Positions 21,415 to 29,301 of a DNA stretch of 64,000 nt are shown piece after piece. Made by a program: the position numbers and the translations under genes. A model generated the notes under the pieces. That model was given only the letters and a program-made list of their open reading frames with translations, had not been told where the DNA came from and did no database searches. Numbering within the stretch: position 1 is the first letter of the stretch; each line of letters opens with the position of its first letter. Source of the DNA: Massilia eurypsychrophila (lineage in GTDB: Bacteria; Pseudomonadota; Gammaproteobacteria; Burkholderiales; Burkholderiaceae_D); NCBI RefSeq assembly GCF_002760655.1, contig NZ_PDOC01000012.1, forward strand, positions 62,001 through 126,000, read 5' to 3'.

Positions 21415-23694
21415 ATGACATCTCAACAACTTGCTTCTCCAGCGCTGCTCCCGGTTGCGGCCAGTTTCCTGCCCGACCAGTGGTTGCCTGACGTCGAGAA
21501 AAAACTCTTACCAGGGGAGAACGTTTTAACCAGCGTGGAGGTTGACCTCGACGCGAAATTGCGCTTTACCAAGGGCATCGTGGTGGTCACCGACCGCCGC
21601 CTGATCGCGCGCGCGCCGGGCGAATCGGAGTGGCGCGAGTGGAGCTACCGGCCCGGCCTGCGGCTCAAGCACGACGATCATGCCGGCGTCGGCCACCTCG
21701 AGCTGCTCGACCAGCAGGGCCGGCTGGCCGCCTGGCGTTTCACGCTGGGGCAGAACCTGCAGGCGATCCGCGTGCTCGACCATTTCCGCGAGCAACAGGA
21801 CAGCTACGCCAGCGGACGCCCGGTGCAGGCGCCCGAACAGAACGTCTGCCCGAGCTGCAAGGCGCCGCTCGAGCCGGACGAGGAAGAGTGCCCGATCTGC
21901 ACCAAGGTGCTGTACACGCCGCCGTCGACATGGACCCTGTTTCGCCTGTGGCGCTTTGCCAAGCCGTACCAGGGCCAGCTGGGGCTGGGCTTTTTCCTGA
22001 TGCTCGCCAGCACCGCCGCGCACATGATTCCGCCGTATCTGACCATGCCGCTGATGGACAACGTGCTCATTCCGTTCCAGAACGGCCAGCCGGTCGACCA
22101 GAACCTGGTGTGGTTATATATGTCGGGCCTGCTCGGCGCGGCCGTGCTGGCCTGGCTGCTGGGCTGGTGGAAGACGTATGTGCTGGCGCTGGTGTCGGAA
22201 CGGATGGGCGCCGACCTGCGCTCGGCCACCTATGAACACCTGATGAAACTGTCGCTCGAATTTTTCGGCGGCAAGCGCACCGGCGACCTGATGTCGCGCA
22301 TCGGCAGCGGCAGCGACCGCATCTGCGTGTTCCTGTCGCTGCACCTGCTCGACTTCGCCTCCGACGTGCTGATGATCATCATGACCGGCGTGATTCTCTG
22401 CTCGATCAATCCGATGCTTGCCGTCATCACGCTGGTGCCGCTGCCGTTCATTGCCTGGATGATCCACCTGGTGCGCGACCGCCTGCGCACCGGCTTCGAA
22501 AAGATCGACCGCGTGTGGGGCGAAGTGACCAACGTGCTGGCCGACACAATTCCCGGCATCCGCGTGGTCAAGGCGTTCGCCCAGGAAAAGCGCGAAGCGG
22601 TGCGTTTCCGTGAAGCGAACAAGCACAACCTGGCTGTCAACGACAAGCTCAACAAGGTGTGGTCGCTGTTTTCGCCGACCGTGTCGTTCCTGACCGAACT
22701 TGGCCTGCTGGTGGTATGGGTGTTCGGCATCTACCAGGTGTCGAAAGGCGAGATCACGGTCGGCGTGCTGACCTTGTTCATCACCTACAGCAGCCGCTTC
22801 TACGGCAAGCTCGATTCGATGAGCCGGATCGTGTCGGTCACGCAAAAGTCGGCCTCCGCCGCCAAGCGCATCTTCGACATCCTCGACCATGTGTCGAGCG
22901 TGCCGGAGCCGGCCAACCCGGTCAAGCTCGACAAGATCGAGGGGCGCATCGACCTGCGCGAAGTCGGTTTCCGCTATGGCAACCGGGCGGTCAACCGCGG
23001 CATCACGCTCAACATCAAGGCCGGCGAATTCGTCGGCCTGGTCGGCCACAGCGGCTCGGGCAAGAGCACCCTGGTCAACCTGATCTGCCGCTTCTACGAC
23101 GTCTCCGAAGGCGCCATCTTGCTCGATGGCGTCGACATCCGCTCGTTCGCCGTGTCCGACTACCGCCGCAACATCGGCCTGGTGCTGCAGGAGCCGTTCC
23201 TGTTCTTCGGCACCATCGCCGAGAACATCGCCTACGGCAAGCCGGGCGCCAGCCGCGAAGAAATCATCGCCTCGGCGCGCGCGGCGCACGCCCACGAATT
23301 CATCCTGCGCCTGCCGCAAGGCTACGACTCGATGGTCGGCGAGCGCGGCCAGGGCCTGTCCGGCGGCGAGCGCCAGCGCATCTCGATCGCCCGCGCGCTG
23401 TTGATCGACCCGCGCATCCTGATCATGGACGAGGCCACCTCGTCGGTCGATTCGGAAACCGAAAAGGAAATCCAGAAGGCGCTCGACAACCTGGTGCAGG
23501 GCCGCACCACGATTGCCATCGCACACAGGTTGTCGACCCTGCACCGGGCCGACCGGCTGGTGGTACTCGACCGCGGCGTGGTGGTGGAGCAGGGCAGCCA
23601 TGACGAGCTGATGGCGCGCGAAGGCGCCTACCACCGGCTGTACGAGGCGCAGGCGCGCAACGTCGACGGCGACATCGACGACAACGAAGGATAA
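21415..23694 (+). CDS. Cyanophycin-metabolism-associated ABC transporter (exporter-type, fused zinc-ribbon N-terminus)
   Basis: A 759-residue half-transporter. Residues 1-135 form a novel-looking cytoplasmic domain with a KGIVVVTDRRLIARAP strand pattern like PH/bPH domains. A zinc ribbon follows: Cys145-X2-Cys148 and Cys159-X2-Cys162 (CPSCKAPLEPDEEECPIC). Six membrane helices of the MsbA/HlyB fold cover about 180-470. The ATPase domain has Walker A GHSGSGKST near residue 544, LSGGERQR signature and Walker B LIMDEATSS. Proteins of this type are annotated by family databases as linked to cyanophycin loci. What it moves is not known; the substrate could be a peptide, an amino acid or a lipid. 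It is divergent from cphA and followed after 3 bases by the DUF1854 gene. Confidence 0.92.
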   Translation: MTSQQLASPALLPVAASFLPDQWLPDVEKKLLPGENVLTSVEVDLDAKLRFTKGIVVVTDRRLIARAPGESEWREWSYRPGLRLKHDDHAGVGHLELLDQQGRLAAWRFTLGQNLQAIRVLDHFREQQDSYASGRPVQAPEQNVCPSCKAPLEPDEEECPICTKVLYTPPSTWTLFRLWRFAKPYQGQLGLGFFLMLASTAAHMIPPYLTMPLMDNVLIPFQNGQPVDQNLVWLYMSGLLGAAVLAWLLGWWKTYVLALVSERMGADLRSATYEHLMKLSLEFFGGKRTGDLMSRIGSGSDRICVFLSLHLLDFASDVLMIIMTGVILCSINPMLAVITLVPLPFIAWMIHLVRDRLRTGFEKIDRVWGEVTNVLADTIPGIRVVKAFAQEKREAVRFREANKHNLAVNDKLNKVWSLFSPTVSFLTELGLLVVWVFGIYQVSKGEITVGVLTLFITYSSRFYGKLDSMSRIVSVTQKSASAAKRIFDILDHVSSVPEPANPVKLDKIEGRIDLREVGFRYGNRAVNRGITLNIKAGEFVGLVGHSGSGKSTLVNLICRFYDVSEGAILLDGVDIRSFAVSDYRRNIGLVLQEPFLFFGTIAENIAYGKPGASREEIIASARAAHAHEFILRLPQGYDSMVGERGQGLSGGERQRISIARALLIDPRILIMDEATSSVDSETEKEIQKALDNLVQGRTTIAIAHRLSTLHRADRLVVLDRGVVVEQGSHDELMAREGAYHRLYEAQARNVDGDIDDNEG

Positions 23695-23697
23695 GCA

Positions 23698-24168
23698 ATG
23701 GCGACCAGCACATTTCAGTTAAGCCGCGACAGCTTCGGCGCGCTCGTGCTCACCACAGATGACGGCTTGCTGCACCATGGCGTGTCGCCGGTGCGCGCCT
23801 TTCCGATCCAGTCGCCATCGCAGGGCATCTCGCTGGTGCTGCATGACGGCAAGGAAGTGGCGTGGATCGACGACCTGGCCGACCTGCCGCCGCCGATCCG
23901 CGCGCTGTTGCAGGAGGAACTGGACGGGCGCGAGTTCATGCCCGAGATCAGCCACATTGCCAGCGTCAGCAGCTACGCCACGCCCTGCACCTGGTTCGTC
24001 AAGACCGACCGCGGCGACACCGAGTTCGTGCTTAAGGACGAGGGCGACATCCGCCGTATCGGCGACGCGTCGTTACTGGTGGCCGACAACCACGGTATTC
24101 ACTTCCTGGTGCGCAACATGTTCACCATCGACAAGCACAGCCGCAAGATTCTCGACCGTTTTTTGTAA
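23698..24168 (+). CDS. Cyanophycin-metabolism-associated DUF1854 protein
   Basis: A 156-residue soluble protein. The GISLVLHDGKEVAWIDDL segment at about residues 42-60, the acidic EEL and REFMPEI segment, and the C-terminal HFLVRNMFTIDKHSRKILDRFL fit DUF1854, a family recorded next to the ABC protein at cyanophycin loci. No signal peptide, membrane helix or catalytic motif is seen. It starts 3 bases after the ABC gene stop, so the two products very probably act together. Biochemical role unknown. Confidence 0.88.
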   Translation: MATSTFQLSRDSFGALVLTTDDGLLHHGVSPVRAFPIQSPSQGISLVLHDGKEVAWIDDLADLPPPIRALLQEELDGREFMPEISHIASVSSYATPCTWFVKTDRGDTEFVLKDEGDIRRIGDASLLVADNHGIHFLVRNMFTIDKHSRKILDRFL

Positions 24169-24186
24169 GCACTGCAAGGAGTTCGC

Positions 24187-24486
24187 ATGCATTACCTGTT
24201 GTGTTATGACCTGGCGCCTGACTACCTCGAGCGCCGCGGCGAATTTCGCACGCCGCACCTGCAGCTGGCGTGGGACGCCCAGGCGCGCGGCGAGCTGGTG
24301 CTGGCCGGTGCGCTGTCCGACCCGGCCGACCAGGCGATGCTGGTGTTCCAGGCCGACAGCCCGGACGTGGTCGAAGCGTTCGCCAAGGCCGACCCTTACG
24401 TCACGCACGGGCTGGTGACGAGCTACCGCGTGCGCCTGTGGAATACGGTGGTCGGCGACCTGGCGTTCACCCCGGTCAAGCCGTGA
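24187..24486 (+). CDS. YciI-family protein
   Basis: A 99-residue protein of the ferredoxin-like alpha/beta YciI fold. MHYLLCYDLAPDY, RTPHLQLAWDAQARGELVLAGAL and the strongly conserved His and Asp (ADPYVTHGLV) match the family. YciI proteins are small enzymes or accessory proteins of largely unknown function; some act as dehydrochlorinases or are fused to sigma factors. It has an AAGGAG site 7 bases before ATG and its TGA overlaps the GTG start of the next gene. It follows the DUF1854 gene by 18 bases, so it is part of the rightward operon, though its link to cyanophycin is unclear. Confidence 0.85.
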   Translation: MHYLLCYDLAPDYLERRGEFRTPHLQLAWDAQARGELVLAGALSDPADQAMLVFQADSPDVVEAFAKADPYVTHGLVTSYRVRLWNTVVGDLAFTPVKP

Positions 24487-24944
24487 GCGAGCTGCGCTGG
24501 TCGTACTCGCTTGACGGGATTGACCTGGCGGATCTGTCGGCGCTGTTCGAGGCGTCGCCGCCGATGGGCAACAAGCCGCCGGCGGAGCTGAACATCGCGT
24601 TTGGCAACAGCATGTTCGTCTGCTTCGTGCACGATGGCGCCGCGCTGGTCGGCGTTGGCCGCGCGCTGGCCGATGGCGTCTACGTCGCTTATCTCGGCGA
24701 CATCGCCGTGCTGGCGTCGCACCGCGGCATCGGCCTTGGCAAGCAGATCGTCGCCGAACTGCTGCGCCTTTGTGCCGGCCACAAGAAGGTCATCCTCTAT
24801 TCAGTACCCGGCAGTGAAGAGTTCTACGAAAAGTTCGGCTTTCGCCGCATGCTCACCGCGATGGCGATCTTCCAGAATCAGGACGCCGCCATGGAGCGCG
24901 GCTACGTCGAGCCCGGCCCGGCGCATCATCCCATCGGGGTCTGA
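24483..24944 (+). CDS. GNAT-family N-acetyltransferase
   Basis: A 153-residue acetyltransferase from the GTG at 24483 (GTGA overlap with the YciI stop). Acetyl-CoA-binding motif A is clear: LGDIAVLASHRGIGLGKQIV near residues 72-92, and motif B follows with LYSVPGSEEFYEKFGF. GNAT enzymes acetylate small amines or proteins; the substrate is not predictable. The last codons and stop (GTC TGA at 24939-24944) already belong to the first unit of the tandem repeat array, so the repeat seems to have set the present C-terminus (IGV). Confidence 0.88.
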   Translation: MSELRWSYSLDGIDLADLSALFEASPPMGNKPPAELNIAFGNSMFVCFVHDGAALVGVGRALADGVYVAYLGDIAVLASHRGIGLGKQIVAELLRLCAGHKKVILYSVPGSEEFYEKFGFRRMLTAMAIFQNQDAAMERGYVEPGPAHHPIGV

Positions 24945-25140
24945 CCCTGTTTTTGAGGCAAGCTGTCAGAACAACAATGTGGGGTCTGACCCTGTTTTTG
25001 AGGAAAGCTGTCAGAACGACAAAACGGGGTCTGACCCTGTTTTTGAGGAAAGCTGTCAGATTAGCAAAACGGGTCTGACCCTGATTTTGAGGAAAGCTGT
25101 CAGAATAACAAAACGGGGTCTGACCCTGGTTTTGGGGAAA
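24936..25140. repeat. Tandem array of a 45-bp hairpin repeat, about 4.6 copies
   Basis: Units start at 24936, 24981, 25026, 25071 and 25115 with period 44-45. Each opens with GGGGTCTGACCCTG (one unit has GGG), continues with TTTTTGAGGAAAGC and TGTCAGA, and ends in ACAAAAC-like bases. TCTGAC near the start pairs with GTCAGA about 20 bases later, so every unit can fold into a stem-loop, and GGGTCTGACCC is itself a short palindrome. Units are contiguous with no spacers, which excludes CRISPR. The core is shared with the hairpin at 348-376. Confidence 0.9.
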
Positions 25141-25167
25141 TGTGGCTTTGCCGTTCCACCGCTATAG

Positions 25168-25914
25168 TTAGTAGGGAGCTTGCAGCAGCGCTCTCATCCG
25201 CCGCCAGTGCGTTCCCTTCCAGTACACCCGGTTGCACACGTCGCAGGTGCTGAACTCTTGATGCAGCTCGCGCACGCTTGGCGGCAGGCGCTCGAACACC
25301 GCCGCCTTGTCGGCGCCGCGCAACGGCGCGTTGCAGTGCAGGCACAGCGAAAACGGCGCGGCGCCGGCGCGCAGGCGCAGCCGGTCGAGCACCTCGGCCA
25401 GCTGCGCCGCCGGCCGCAGCGCATGTACATAGCGACCGTGCGCGATGCTGCGCCGCTTGAGCAGCTCGCGGTCGCGCGTTAGCACCACCCGCTGCTCGGC
25501 ACCGGCGATCCGCTCGATCTCATCGTCATCGAAGCCGTTGTCGTACAGCGTGTCGAAACCGGCCATGCGCAGCAGCCGCGCCAGGCCGCCGAGGTGGGCG
25601 TCGGCGATGAAGCGCCGCAGCGAGGCGGCCGGCGCGCGCAATTGCGCCAGCGCGCCGACGTCCAGCATGGCAAAGCGCGGGTACACCGCCACCCGGTCGC
25701 CGTCGCGCAGCGGGCAGTCGAACGGCGCCGGCGTGCCGTTTACCAGCACCAACTCCACTTCCGTATGCGGCACCCCAAGCGCTTCGATCATGTGCTTGGC
25801 GCTGGCCCCCTGCGCGCAAGCGCTGGCGAACGACCGCTGCCGCAGCGCCGGCGCCAGGAAGACGTTTAGCTCACCGTAGAACCGAAAAACAGACGTTACG
25901 GACATTGCCGCCAT
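25168..25914 (-). CDS. Mut7-C RNase-domain protein with N-terminal ubiquitin-like domain
   Basis: A 248-residue two-domain protein. Residues 5-85 form a MoaD/ThiS-like beta-grasp (VFRFYGELNVFL; LVNGTPAPFDCPLRDGDRV). Residues 95-248 are the Mut7-C PIN-fold domain: FIADAHLGGLARLLRMAGFD, VLTRDRELL with acidic PIN residues, and a zinc ribbon CLHC and CDVC near the end. The Mut7-C family is named after the C-terminus of C. elegans MUT-7 and is predicted to be an RNase; targets in bacteria are unknown. Start could also be the ATG at 25905 (MSVTSV). Convergent with the operon to its left, divergent from the lipoprotein gene. Confidence 0.9.
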   Translation of the reverse strand: MAAMSVTSVFRFYGELNVFLAPALRQRSFASACAQGASAKHMIEALGVPHTEVELVLVNGTPAPFDCPLRDGDRVAVYPRFAMLDVGALAQLRAPAASLRRFIADAHLGGLARLLRMAGFDTLYDNGFDDDEIERIAGAEQRVVLTRDRELLKRRSIAHGRYVHALRPAAQLAEVLDRLRLRAGAAPFSLCLHCNAPLRGADKAAVFERLPPSVRELHQEFSTCDVCNRVYWKGTHWRRMRALLQAPY

Positions 25915-26117
25915 GCAAAGTGTTGTTAATCGGTGTAAATGTTTCTCTCTTTAAAGCTAAGCGCGTTAGCGAACATACTCGTCATCCCCGACAGGTAATA
26001 GTGAACGTCAATGGTCGATTGCCAATGTTAGATCGGCCAACCGAGTTTTCGATCCACCGCGTGAACCCACCCGGTGTTGCCCGAAAAGCTACAGCTACCA
26101 AAAGAAGGAAATACACT

Positions 26118-27905
26118 ATGAACGCTCTGAAGCGCTATTCCAGAACTCTATTTTGCGCCGCCGGCTTGTTCGCCGCCGCGCTCGTCGCCGGTTGCGGCGG
26201 TGGCGGTGATCAAGGCCGCGATCCGATCCTCGGCCTGCCGGCCGCAGAACTCGTCAGCGTTGCAGTGACCCCGGCGACCGCCTCGGTCGCCATCGGCGCC
26301 ACCCGCACGCTGGTCGCTACCGCGACCTACACCGACGGCTCGTCGCGCGACGTCACCGTCGGCGCCGCGTGGACCTCGGCCACCCCGGCTGTCGCCACCG
26401 TCAACGCCACCTCCGGCGTCGCCGTCGGCGTGAGCGTCGGTAACGCCGTCGTCACCGCTGCCTTCAACGGCAAGAGCGGCACGTCGACCGTGACCGTGCT
26501 GCCAGCGGCGCTGGTGTCGATCGCCGTGCTGCCGGCGAACCCGTCGGTCAACATCGGCGCTTCCCAGCAGTTCACCGCGATGGGCACATTCAGCAACAAC
26601 ACCACGCGTGACATCAGTGCGCTGTCGACCTTCCGCTCGGCCACCCCGGCCGTCGCCACCATCGACGCCGTCACCGGCCGTGCTCTGGGCTTGACTGCCG
26701 GCACGTCGGTGATCAGCGCGACCTCCGGCGCCCTGTCGGGCAGCACCACGTTGACCGTCAACCCGGTCACGCTGGTCTCGCTGGCACTGACACCACAGGC
26801 GCCAGTGCTGCAAATTGGCGCCGTGCGCCAGTTGACCGCGACCGCAACGTTCTCGAACGGCACCACCGCCGACGTCACCAGCGCCACCGCGTTCTCGTCG
26901 AGCATCGCCGGTAACGCTTCCGTCGGCCTGGCCAACGGCCTGATCACCGGTGTCGCCGCCGGTACTTCCGTCGTGACCGCCAGCTACAACGGCCAGACCG
27001 CCACCACCACCGCGACCGTGATCGCCAACGTCGCCCTGACGCGCATCGCCGTCACCCCAGCCAGCGCCAACGTTGCCCTCACCGGCACCCAGCAGTACAC
27101 CGCCACCGCTACCTACTCGGATAACTCCACCGCCAACGTCACCTCGACCGTGACGTGGACGTCGAGCAACACCGCCATCGGCACCGTGCTCAACACCGGC
27201 GTGGCCACTGGCGTTGCCGCCGGCACCACCACCATCACCGCAACTTCCGGTCTGCTGTCGGGCAGCGCAAGCCTGACCGTCGGCGCCGCCGTGCCACCAC
27301 CTGCCTCGGCACCGATCGACCTGGGCCGCGCCACCAACTTTGCAGTTCTGGCCGGCACCGCGCTGACCAACAACTCGGGCGGCACCACCTTGATCACCGG
27401 CGACGTCGGTTCGCCTTCGCAAACCACCGATCCGACCCTGGCTGCCGGTTTCACCAACTACAAGTCGGGCGCTCCGCTGACCAACGCGCTGGCTGACCTG
27501 CAAGTTGCCATCACCGACGCCAACAGCCGTACCTGCGACGTCAGCTCGGCCAGCGGCATCGACCTCGGCGGCGCTACGCTGAGCCCTGGCGTGTACTGCT
27601 ACGCCGGCGCCATCAGCATCACCGGCACGCTGACCCTGAACGGCCCTGGCGTGTACATCTTCCGCACCCAGACCACGCTGAACACGACCGCCAACTCGAT
27701 CGTCGCCCTGAACAACGGCGCCACCGCCGACAACGTTACCTGGGTGCCGGTTGGCCCGACCACGCTGGGCGCGAACAGCGTATTCAAGGGCTCGGTCCTC
27801 GGACAGGCCGCCGCCATCACGGTCGGCGACAACACCACGCTGCTGAACGGCCGCGTGCTATCGGCCGCCGCGGTGACCCTGCGCAACAACCAGATCACCA
27901 AGTAA
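26118..27905 (+). CDS. Ig-like repeat lipoprotein with ice-binding-type (DUF3494) C-terminal domain
   Basis: A 595-residue lipoprotein. The signal peptide ends in the lipobox LVAGC with Cys26. Four Big2-like Ig repeats of about 88 residues begin near 43, 130, 217 and 305, each opening with a pattern like LVSIAVLPANPSVNIG. The last 200 residues (from 398, IDLGRATNFAVLAG) match the DUF3494 ice-binding-like beta-helix: GDVG, LSPGVYCY, LNGPGVYIFRT. DUF3494 proteins bind ice or act as adhesins in polar and soil bacteria; only the fold can be inferred here. An AAGGAA site precedes the ATG; the extension upstream to 25905 lacks a signal. Followed after 25 bases by an OmpA-family gene. Confidence 0.88.
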   Translation: MNALKRYSRTLFCAAGLFAAALVAGCGGGGDQGRDPILGLPAAELVSVAVTPATASVAIGATRTLVATATYTDGSSRDVTVGAAWTSATPAVATVNATSGVAVGVSVGNAVVTAAFNGKSGTSTVTVLPAALVSIAVLPANPSVNIGASQQFTAMGTFSNNTTRDISALSTFRSATPAVATIDAVTGRALGLTAGTSVISATSGALSGSTTLTVNPVTLVSLALTPQAPVLQIGAVRQLTATATFSNGTTADVTSATAFSSSIAGNASVGLANGLITGVAAGTSVVTASYNGQTATTTATVIANVALTRIAVTPASANVALTGTQQYTATATYSDNSTANVTSTVTWTSSNTAIGTVLNTGVATGVAAGTTTITATSGLLSGSASLTVGAAVPPPASAPIDLGRATNFAVLAGTALTNNSGGTTLITGDVGSPSQTTDPTLAAGFTNYKSGAPLTNALADLQVAITDANSRTCDVSSASGIDLGGATLSPGVYCYAGAISITGTLTLNGPGVYIFRTQTTLNTTANSIVALNNGATADNVTWVPVGPTTLGANSVFKGSVLGQAAAITVGDNTTLLNGRVLSAAAVTLRNNQITK

Positions 27906-27930
27906 TCACCTACCCAACCCGGAGAATCAT

Positions 27931-29076
27931 ATGAAATTTGCTAACAAACTGGGCACGCTGACCGCGGTCGCATGCGCCATCCTGGCCAGCCAGGCCGCCT
28001 GGGCAGGTGAAGATACTTTCGTCAATCCCGACTGGGCCAACAGCGCCTGGTACGTCGGCGCCGGCATCGGCAAGACGCGCGCCACCATCGACGACGAGCG
28101 CCTGATCCGCAGCCTGACCGCCAACGGCGCCACGCTGAACAGCTTCACCAGCGACGAGCGCGGCACCGGCGGCAAGCTGTTTATCGGCAAGCAGCTGAAC
28201 CAGTACTTCGCCATCGAGGCCGGCGTGTTCGACCTCGGCAAGTTCGGCTTTAACTCGACCACGTCGGGCAACGGCGCGCTGAACGGCGAAGTCGGTTTCC
28301 GCGGCGTCAACCTCGACCTGGTCGGCCAGCTGCCGCTGTCGCAGCGCTTCTCGGTGTATGCACGTGCCGGCATGAACTACGCCAAGGCGAGCCCGCACTT
28401 CACCGGCAACCGCCTGTACGCGGTGACCAATCCGAACCCGAGCGAGCGCAAGCTCAATGCCAAGGCCGGTCTGGGCCTGGAATACAAGTTCAGCGAAGCA
28501 CTGGCGGTGCGCGCCGAAGTCGAGCGCTACCGTATCAACGATGCCGTCGGCAACCGCGGCGACGTCGACATGGCGTCGATCAACCTGGTCTACAAGCTGG
28601 GCCGCCCGGCCGCGCGCGCGGTCGTCTACACGCCGCCGCCGGTGGTAGCCGCGCCGATGCCGGCGCCGCCCGTCGTCGAAGCGCCGCCGCCGCCGCCGCA
28701 GCCGCAGCCGGTGTCGGAGAAGGTGTCGTTCTCGGCCGAATCGCTGTTTGACTTCGACAAGTCGATCGTCAAGGCGGACGGCAAGGCAGCATTGGACGGC
28801 TTGCTGGCCAACCTGCAGGGCATGGACACCGAAGCGATCGTGACGGTCGGCCACACCGACTCGATCGGCACCGATGCGTACAACGCCAAGCTGTCGCTGC
28901 GCCGCGCCGAAGCGGTCAAGGCCTACCTGGTGTCGAAAGGCGTCGAGGCAACACGCGTGTTCGTCGAAGGCAAGGGCGAGAGCCAGCCGGTGGCCGACAA
29001 CAAGACTGCCGAAGGGCGCGCCAAGAATCGCCGCGTGACCGTCGAAGTGGTGGGCACCCGCACGACAACGAAATAA
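27931..29076 (+). CDS. OmpA-family outer membrane protein (first of tandem pair)
   Basis: A 381-residue protein with a signal peptide ending in SQAAWA. Residues 24-225 form an OmpA-like eight-strand barrel (AWYVGAGIGKTRA, GKLFIGKQL, YFAIEAGVFDLGKF). A proline-rich linker (PPPVVAAPMPAPPVVEAPPP) leads to a periplasmic OmpA C-terminal peptidoglycan-binding domain with [12 protein letters not shown] and [16 protein letters not shown], including the Asp and Arg ([14 protein letters not shown]) that bind diaminopimelate. GGAG ribosome site upstream. It is closely related to the next gene; tandem duplication is evident. Confidence 0.92.
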   Translation: MKFANKLGTLTAVACAILASQAAWAGEDTFVNPDWANSAWYVGAGIGKTRATIDDERLIRSLTANGATLNSFTSDERGTGGKLFIGKQLNQYFAIEAGVFDLGKFGFNSTTSGNGALNGEVGFRGVNLDLVGQLPLSQRFSVYARAGMNYAKASPHFTGNRLYAVTNPNPSERKLNAKAGLGLEYKFSEALAVRAEVERYRINDAVGNRGDVDMASINLVYKLGRPAARAVVYTPPPVVAAPMPAPPVVEAPPPPPQPQPVSEKVSFSAESLFDFDKSIVKADGKAALDGLLANLQGMDTEAIVTVGHTDSIGTDAYNAKLSLRRAEAVKAYLVSKGVEATRVFVEGKGESQPVADNKTAEGRAKNRRVTVEVVGTRTTTK

Positions 29077-29221
29077 AACAGGGACTCCGCTGTTGTTCGC
29101 TTGCCACACCTTGTTCACATTCTATGCCCTATGAGTGTTAGCGAACAGAGCAGAAAGTGTAAAGCGGCAATAGTAGAGTCCAAGGTCGAAACACAAAACG
29201 CCTCGACCGCAAAGTTTCCCG

Positions 29222-29240
29222 CTACCGCAAGACGCGGTAG
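29222..29240 (+). other. Hairpin in the leader of the second ompA-type gene
   Basis: CTACCGC at 29222-29228 pairs with GCGGTAG at 29234-29240 in the 225-base gap before the second OmpA gene. Long structured leaders are common on ompA mRNAs and can control stability or small-RNA pairing; this is only a possibility here. Confidence 0.35.
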
Positions 29241-29301
29241 GTCACGGGAAGAAGTTAAAGCTGAATACTCACCATCAACAACATTAATACGGATAGAAAA
29301 A

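Noticed and set aside
24936-25140. CRISPR-like direct repeats
   Set aside because: Units are 45 bp and contiguous, with no unique spacers and no cas genes. It is a tandem repeat array.
26118-27905. Extending the lipoprotein start to 25905
   Set aside because: The extra 71 codons include no signal or homology and would overlap the divergent gene; the lipobox fits a start at 26118.
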